Positions 14,437 through 16,736 of a DNA stretch of 16,736 nucleotides are shown in pieces. Location: the NCBI GenBank assembly GCA_938036545.1, contig CALHQJ010000034.1:1-16736 (forward strand), written 5' to 3'. A model generated the notes under the pieces. That model saw only the letters and a list, made by a program, of their open reading frames with translations, ran no database searches and was not told where the DNA came from. Numbering within the stretch: the first letter of the stretch is position 1; every line of letters begins with the position of its first letter. The translations under genes were made by a program, and so were the position numbers. The DNA is from an uncultured Clostridium sp. GTDB taxonomy: Bacteria > Bacillota > Clostridia > Lachnospirales > Lachnospiraceae.

Positions 14437-15173
14437 CCCTGAAATGGCTCTGCAAAATATCCGGCCCGGGAAACCGGTTCCCCCTTCATCCGCAGATGGG
14501 AAGTATCCCCTGCCATCTGGCACCGGAAGTAAGCTGTACCTTGTTCCCGTTCCTCTGCGACTAATACCGTAACAGAAGACGGCGGCATAAAAAATCCATG
14601 TATCACCGCAGGAAAGGGAATATTAAGCAAGTGAGACAGCATCACACAGGAAATTCCCATATGGCAGACCAGCACTACCGTATCTTCCTGAGATGAGTCC
14701 TCCTGCGTGTGAGTATTCCTCACCCGATACAGCCTTCCATCCCGTTTATATCCATGCCGAAACAGCAATTTGTCCAGTCCTTCTATGGTTTCTTCATAAA
14801 CAGACTTTACATTGGCTTCCCCGCTTTTCATCAAAGGTGTTTCCATCCATTGGTTTAAAGAAAACAGGGCCTCCTCCTTTGTCCAATACTCTGGCAGCAA
14901 ATCCCATGGAATCGTCAGTTCCCCACTGCCATCCGGTTCCTCGATTCTGGCGGAAAATTCTTTCAGCCATGGAAGGATCTGCTCCTTCATTCCCCAGGCG
15001 GCCAGAGTATCTCTGGCCGTATCCCTGGCTCTTCCCAGCGGAGAAACAAAACATTCCTGCACGTTCCAGTTTTTCGCTCTCTCTGCCAGACAGGCTGCTT
15101 CCCTCCAGCCCTTTTCCGTCAGGGTATCATGCTCGTAGTCCGGATCTCCATGACGAATTAAAATCAACCGCAT
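14433..15173 (-). CDS. Histidine phosphatase family protein (phosphoglycerate-mutase-like)
   Basis: A 246-residue member of histidine phosphatase clan branch 1. The phospho-accepting His8 is in RHG (7-9). Arg48 is in SPLGRARDTA (44-53), Glu72 is a likely acid/base residue, and the second catalytic histidine is His171 in VCHMGI. The substrate is unknown; cofactor-dependent phosphoglycerate mutases share the fold, but this length and divergence suggest a small-molecule phosphatase. Its ATG follows the stop codon of the membrane protein gene with no gap (TAAATG), and GGTGG precedes it, so translation is coupled. Confidence 0.92.
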   Translation of the reverse strand: MRLILIRHGDPDYEHDTLTEKGWREAACLAERAKNWNVQECFVSPLGRARDTARDTLAAWGMKEQILPWLKEFSARIEEPDGSGELTIPWDLLPEYWTKEEALFSLNQWMETPLMKSGEANVKSVYEETIEGLDKLLFRHGYKRDGRLYRVRNTHTQEDSSQEDTVVLVCHMGISCVMLSHLLNIPFPAVIHGFFMPPSSVTVLVAEEREQGTAYFRCQMAGDTSHLRMKGEPVSRAGYFAEPFQG

Positions 15174-15599
15174 TTATACCACCTTCCTGAGAATCAGATA
15201 AATTCCACACATTAATACCAGATAACCGCACAATACCATCAGCAGTACCTTGCTTACCAAAGGGCTGAAGACTCCTGAAATCAACGTCCCTGCATAAAGG
15301 ATTCCAATCATCAGATAACCGGTACAGGCCATGGTTTTATCCCTTAAATAAAGATTTCTTTCATCATATTCCTGAATCCTGGACTGCTCTGTTTTCTGTT
15401 TATCTCTTAAAACACGTGCGTTTTTCACAGCCATGGCAATCCCTGCTCCTGCCATTCCTGCCCCGCTTCCAAGATACCAGCTTTTCATATCTGCAAATAC
15501 TTCCCACCCTGAACAGGCGGCAAACAGCGCTGCCATTCCAAGAACTGCTAATACTGCTGAAATGGTAATCCTCATTTTTAAAACCGCTTCATATTTCAT
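15174..15599 (-). CDS. Four-helix membrane protein paired with an XRE regulator
   Basis: A 141-residue integral membrane protein with hydrophobic segments at about 10-30, 40-59, 90-110 and 116-137. A charged cytoplasmic loop lies between the second and third (KNARVLRDKQKTEQSRIQEYDERNLYLRDK, about 59-88). The DERN motif in that loop recalls the DUF2178-like proteins that sit beside YozG-type regulators in Firmicutes, but I cannot confirm the family. Role unknown. It overlaps the XRE gene by 4 nt (ATGA at 15596-15599) and touches the phosphatase gene, so it is the middle gene of a three-gene operon. Confidence 0.85.
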   Translation of the reverse strand: MKYEAVLKMRITISAVLAVLGMAALFAACSGWEVFADMKSWYLGSGAGMAGAGIAMAVKNARVLRDKQKTEQSRIQEYDERNLYLRDKTMACTGYLMIGILYAGTLISGVFSPLVSKVLLMVLCGYLVLMCGIYLILRKVV

Positions 15600-15811
15600 G
15601 TTCCTTCCTCCTCGTCATCAAATAGAAACATTTCCTCAATGGCTGTCTCAAAATATCTGGCCAGCTTGTGAGCCAGCAAAAGCGACGCCTGATATTTTCC
15701 ATTTTCCAGAGAAGTAATGGTCTGGCGGGTCACTCCTACTTTAGCTGCTAGTTCTTCCTGAGAAAGCCTGGCTGCTTTCCGAAACTCCTGAACCCGATTT
15801 CTCAACTCCAT
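15596..15811 (-). CDS. YozG-type XRE-family transcriptional regulator
   Basis: A 71-residue Cro/C1 regulator (LSQEELAAKVGVTRQTITSLENGKY) with the C-terminal ARYFETAIEEMFLFDDEEE of the YozG-like family, which typically pairs with a small membrane protein. It is probably an autorepressor. Start: the promoter at 15857-15885 rules out the longer frame that begins at 15898. AGGAGG directly abuts ATG 15811 (0 nt) but is 6 nt from TTG 15805, so the true start may be TTG 15805, giving 69 residues. ATG is kept here because TTG is rarer. Confidence 0.9.
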   Translation of the reverse strand: MELRNRVQEFRKAARLSQEELAAKVGVTRQTITSLENGKYQASLLLAHKLARYFETAIEEMFLFDDEEEGT

Positions 15812-15833
15812 CCTCCTGTTCTCTTGTATTTTT

Positions 15834-15920
15834 TGCAAAGTATACTTTACATTTTTAGTATAGCTCGCTTTGCAAAATATGTCAAGTATACTTTGCATTT
15901 TTTGTATGGTTTACTTTGCA
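15834..15920 (-). promoter_or_regulatory. Promoter with three operator-like repeats upstream of the XRE operon
   Basis: On the minus strand TTGACA (15880-15885), a 17-bp spacer and TATACT (15857-15862) form the promoter, with a start near 15850. Related 18-bp sites on the plus strand are TGCAAAGTATACTTTACA (15834-15851), TGTCAAGTATACTTTGCA (15880-15897) and TGTATGGTTTACTTTGCA (15903-15920). The first spans the start site and contains the 12-bp palindrome AAAGTATACTTT. The second includes the -35. Extra TGCAAA half-sites lie at about 15871 and 15927. They are probably operators for the XRE protein. Confidence 0.78.
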
Positions 15921-15942
15921 TTCATATGCAAAACGGCTTTTC

Positions 15943-16736
15943 TCAGGAATACACAATTTCCACCTGGCTTCCCTTTCCTCCACTTTCTGCTGGTTTTACC
16001 AGCAGCTTTACCGGTATCTGGTTCTGGATTTTTTCCACATGGGTAATCAGGCCAATGGCACGGCTGCTTAAGCTGCGAAGATTCTCCATGGCATCCATAA
16101 CAATATCCAGCAAATTGTCATCTAAGGTTCCAAAGCCTTCATCCAGGAAAAATAATTCTAAAGAAGCATGGCTGTTTAACTGGATCTGAGAAGACAAGGC
16201 CAGAGCTAATGACAGAGAAGCCAAAAAAACCTCTCCGCCGGATAAGGTATTTACAAAGCGTCGGACACCTCCGTTTTTAAAATCTACTATCTGAAAATGT
16301 CCCTGTTCATTGCACTCCAGTTCATAGTTTCCACAGGAAAGCTGACGTAAAAGAACAGATGCTTCTCTAGACACATAGTGGAGCTTTTCTCTGGCTGCAT
16401 ATTCGACAAACCGTTTTCCCTTTATCAGCTTTTCCAACTGCAAAACCAAAGCCTGCCTGTGTTCTTTTTTCTGGTATTCCTTTAAAATATCGTTCTTTTC
16501 CTTTAACCGCTTCCGCCCCGTCTCCAGCCCGTCAGACAGCCGGACGCCTTCTGTCCGTTTTTCCTCCATAACAATTTCTATCTGCTTTTTTTCTGCTGCA
16601 GCCTGTTTCCATTCCTCCTCGCTTAAATGCCGTCCCTGAATCTGTACATCCTTTTCTGCAATCAGGCTGGTAATCCTGGCCGTTTCCTCGCAGTATCTGC
16701 TGACTGCTTCTTTCCGCTTTTCAATTTCTTCTTTCG
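15943..16736 (-). CDS. sbcC: SbcC-like SMC-family nuclease subunit, C-terminal part (partial)
   Basis: The 3' end of a long SMC/Rad50-like ATPase gene, cut by the window edge; the frame stays open to base 16736. The outermost 60 or so residues are charged coiled coil. Then come the C-terminal ATPase lobe with signature TLSGGEVFLASLSLALALS, Walker B LELFFLDEGFGTLDD and the D-loop/H-loop region ending ...LITHVEKI. The FFLDEGFGTLDD form and the tail KLLVKPAESGGKGSQVEIVYS are typical of SbcC, which with the SbcD nuclease processes hairpins and double-strand ends. Stop TGA is at 15943-15945. SbcD would be expected just upstream, outside the window. Confidence 0.9.
   Translation of the reverse strand, partial: KEEIEKRKEAVSRYCEETARITSLIAEKDVQIQGRHLSEEEWKQAAAEKKQIEIVMEEKRTEGVRLSDGLETGRKRLKEKNDILKEYQKKEHRQALVLQLEKLIKGKRFVEYAAREKLHYVSREASVLLRQLSCGNYELECNEQGHFQIVDFKNGGVRRFVNTLSGGEVFLASLSLALALSSQIQLNSHASLELFFLDEGFGTLDDNLLDIVMDAMENLRSLSSRAIGLITHVEKIQNQIPVKLLVKPAESGGKGSQVEIVYS

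Noticed and set aside
15812..15898. Upstream 29-codon extension of the XRE regulator.
   Set aside because: It runs through the -10 and -35 of the operon promoter, so it would not be in the transcript.
15834..15920. Repeats near the XRE promoter as a short CRISPR array.
   Set aside because: Repeats are 18 bp, imperfect and palindromic with no uniform spacers, and they overlap promoter elements; no cas genes are present.

Overview
The window is a gene-dense piece of a low-to-mid GC Firmicute chromosome. The best fit is a gut-type member of the Clostridia (Lachnospiraceae-like). The grounds are a dgt-dnaG-rpoD-trmK cluster, AGGAGG-type ribosome binding sites, near-consensus sigma-A promoters, and protein families common in that group (TGS-like nucleoside kinase, YitT, small XRE regulators). 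Genus cannot be fixed from the sequence alone. Every gene I can support is on the minus strand, so transcription runs from the right edge to the left. No prophage, integrase, IS transposase, CRISPR array or tRNA was seen.

Right to left (5' to 3'): the 3' part of an sbcC-like ATPase gene enters at the right edge. Next is a three-gene unit of XRE repressor, four-helix membrane protein and histidine phosphatase (15811-14433). It starts from a TTGACA-17-TATACT promoter set among repeated TGCAAAGTATACTTTGCA-like sites. Then comes a separately promoted ABC-F ribosome-protection ATPase (14255-13284). Its roughly 145-nt leader carries a perfect TTGACA-17-TATAAT promoter, a candidate ten-codon leader ORF and an intrinsic terminator, which together look like antibiotic-responsive attenuation. 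The ABC-F protein itself has lost the core of its second ATPase domain. It is followed by map, a tiny acidic lipoprotein, a D-lyxose-isomerase-like cupin and a Gfo/Idh/MocA oxidoreductase.

The intergenic region 10220-10475 holds two unusual structures. One is a 154-bp cloverleaf-like inverted-repeat element flanked by AATTTTTT direct repeats, resembling a MITE. The other is a perfect 24-bp-arm dyad lying over a strong promoter. That promoter drives an unrecognised ParB-like protein and an XRE regulator, with a second small XRE gene after them. A strong hairpin at 8769-8813 closes this block.

From an extended -10 promoter at 8721 runs a long housekeeping operon: dgt, dnaG, rpoD, trmK, a nucleoside kinase, a Nudix hydrolase, an SGNH hydrolase and yitT. 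It joins dNTP pool control, replication priming, the primary sigma factor and tRNA modification. At the left edge the 5' third or so of rnpB (RNase P RNA) begins from its own promoter.

No fully new multi-gene defence or biosynthetic system is visible. The most interesting candidates are the attenuated but internally deleted ABC-F gene, the cloverleaf element, and the ParB-like/XRE pair under its giant palindromic operator.
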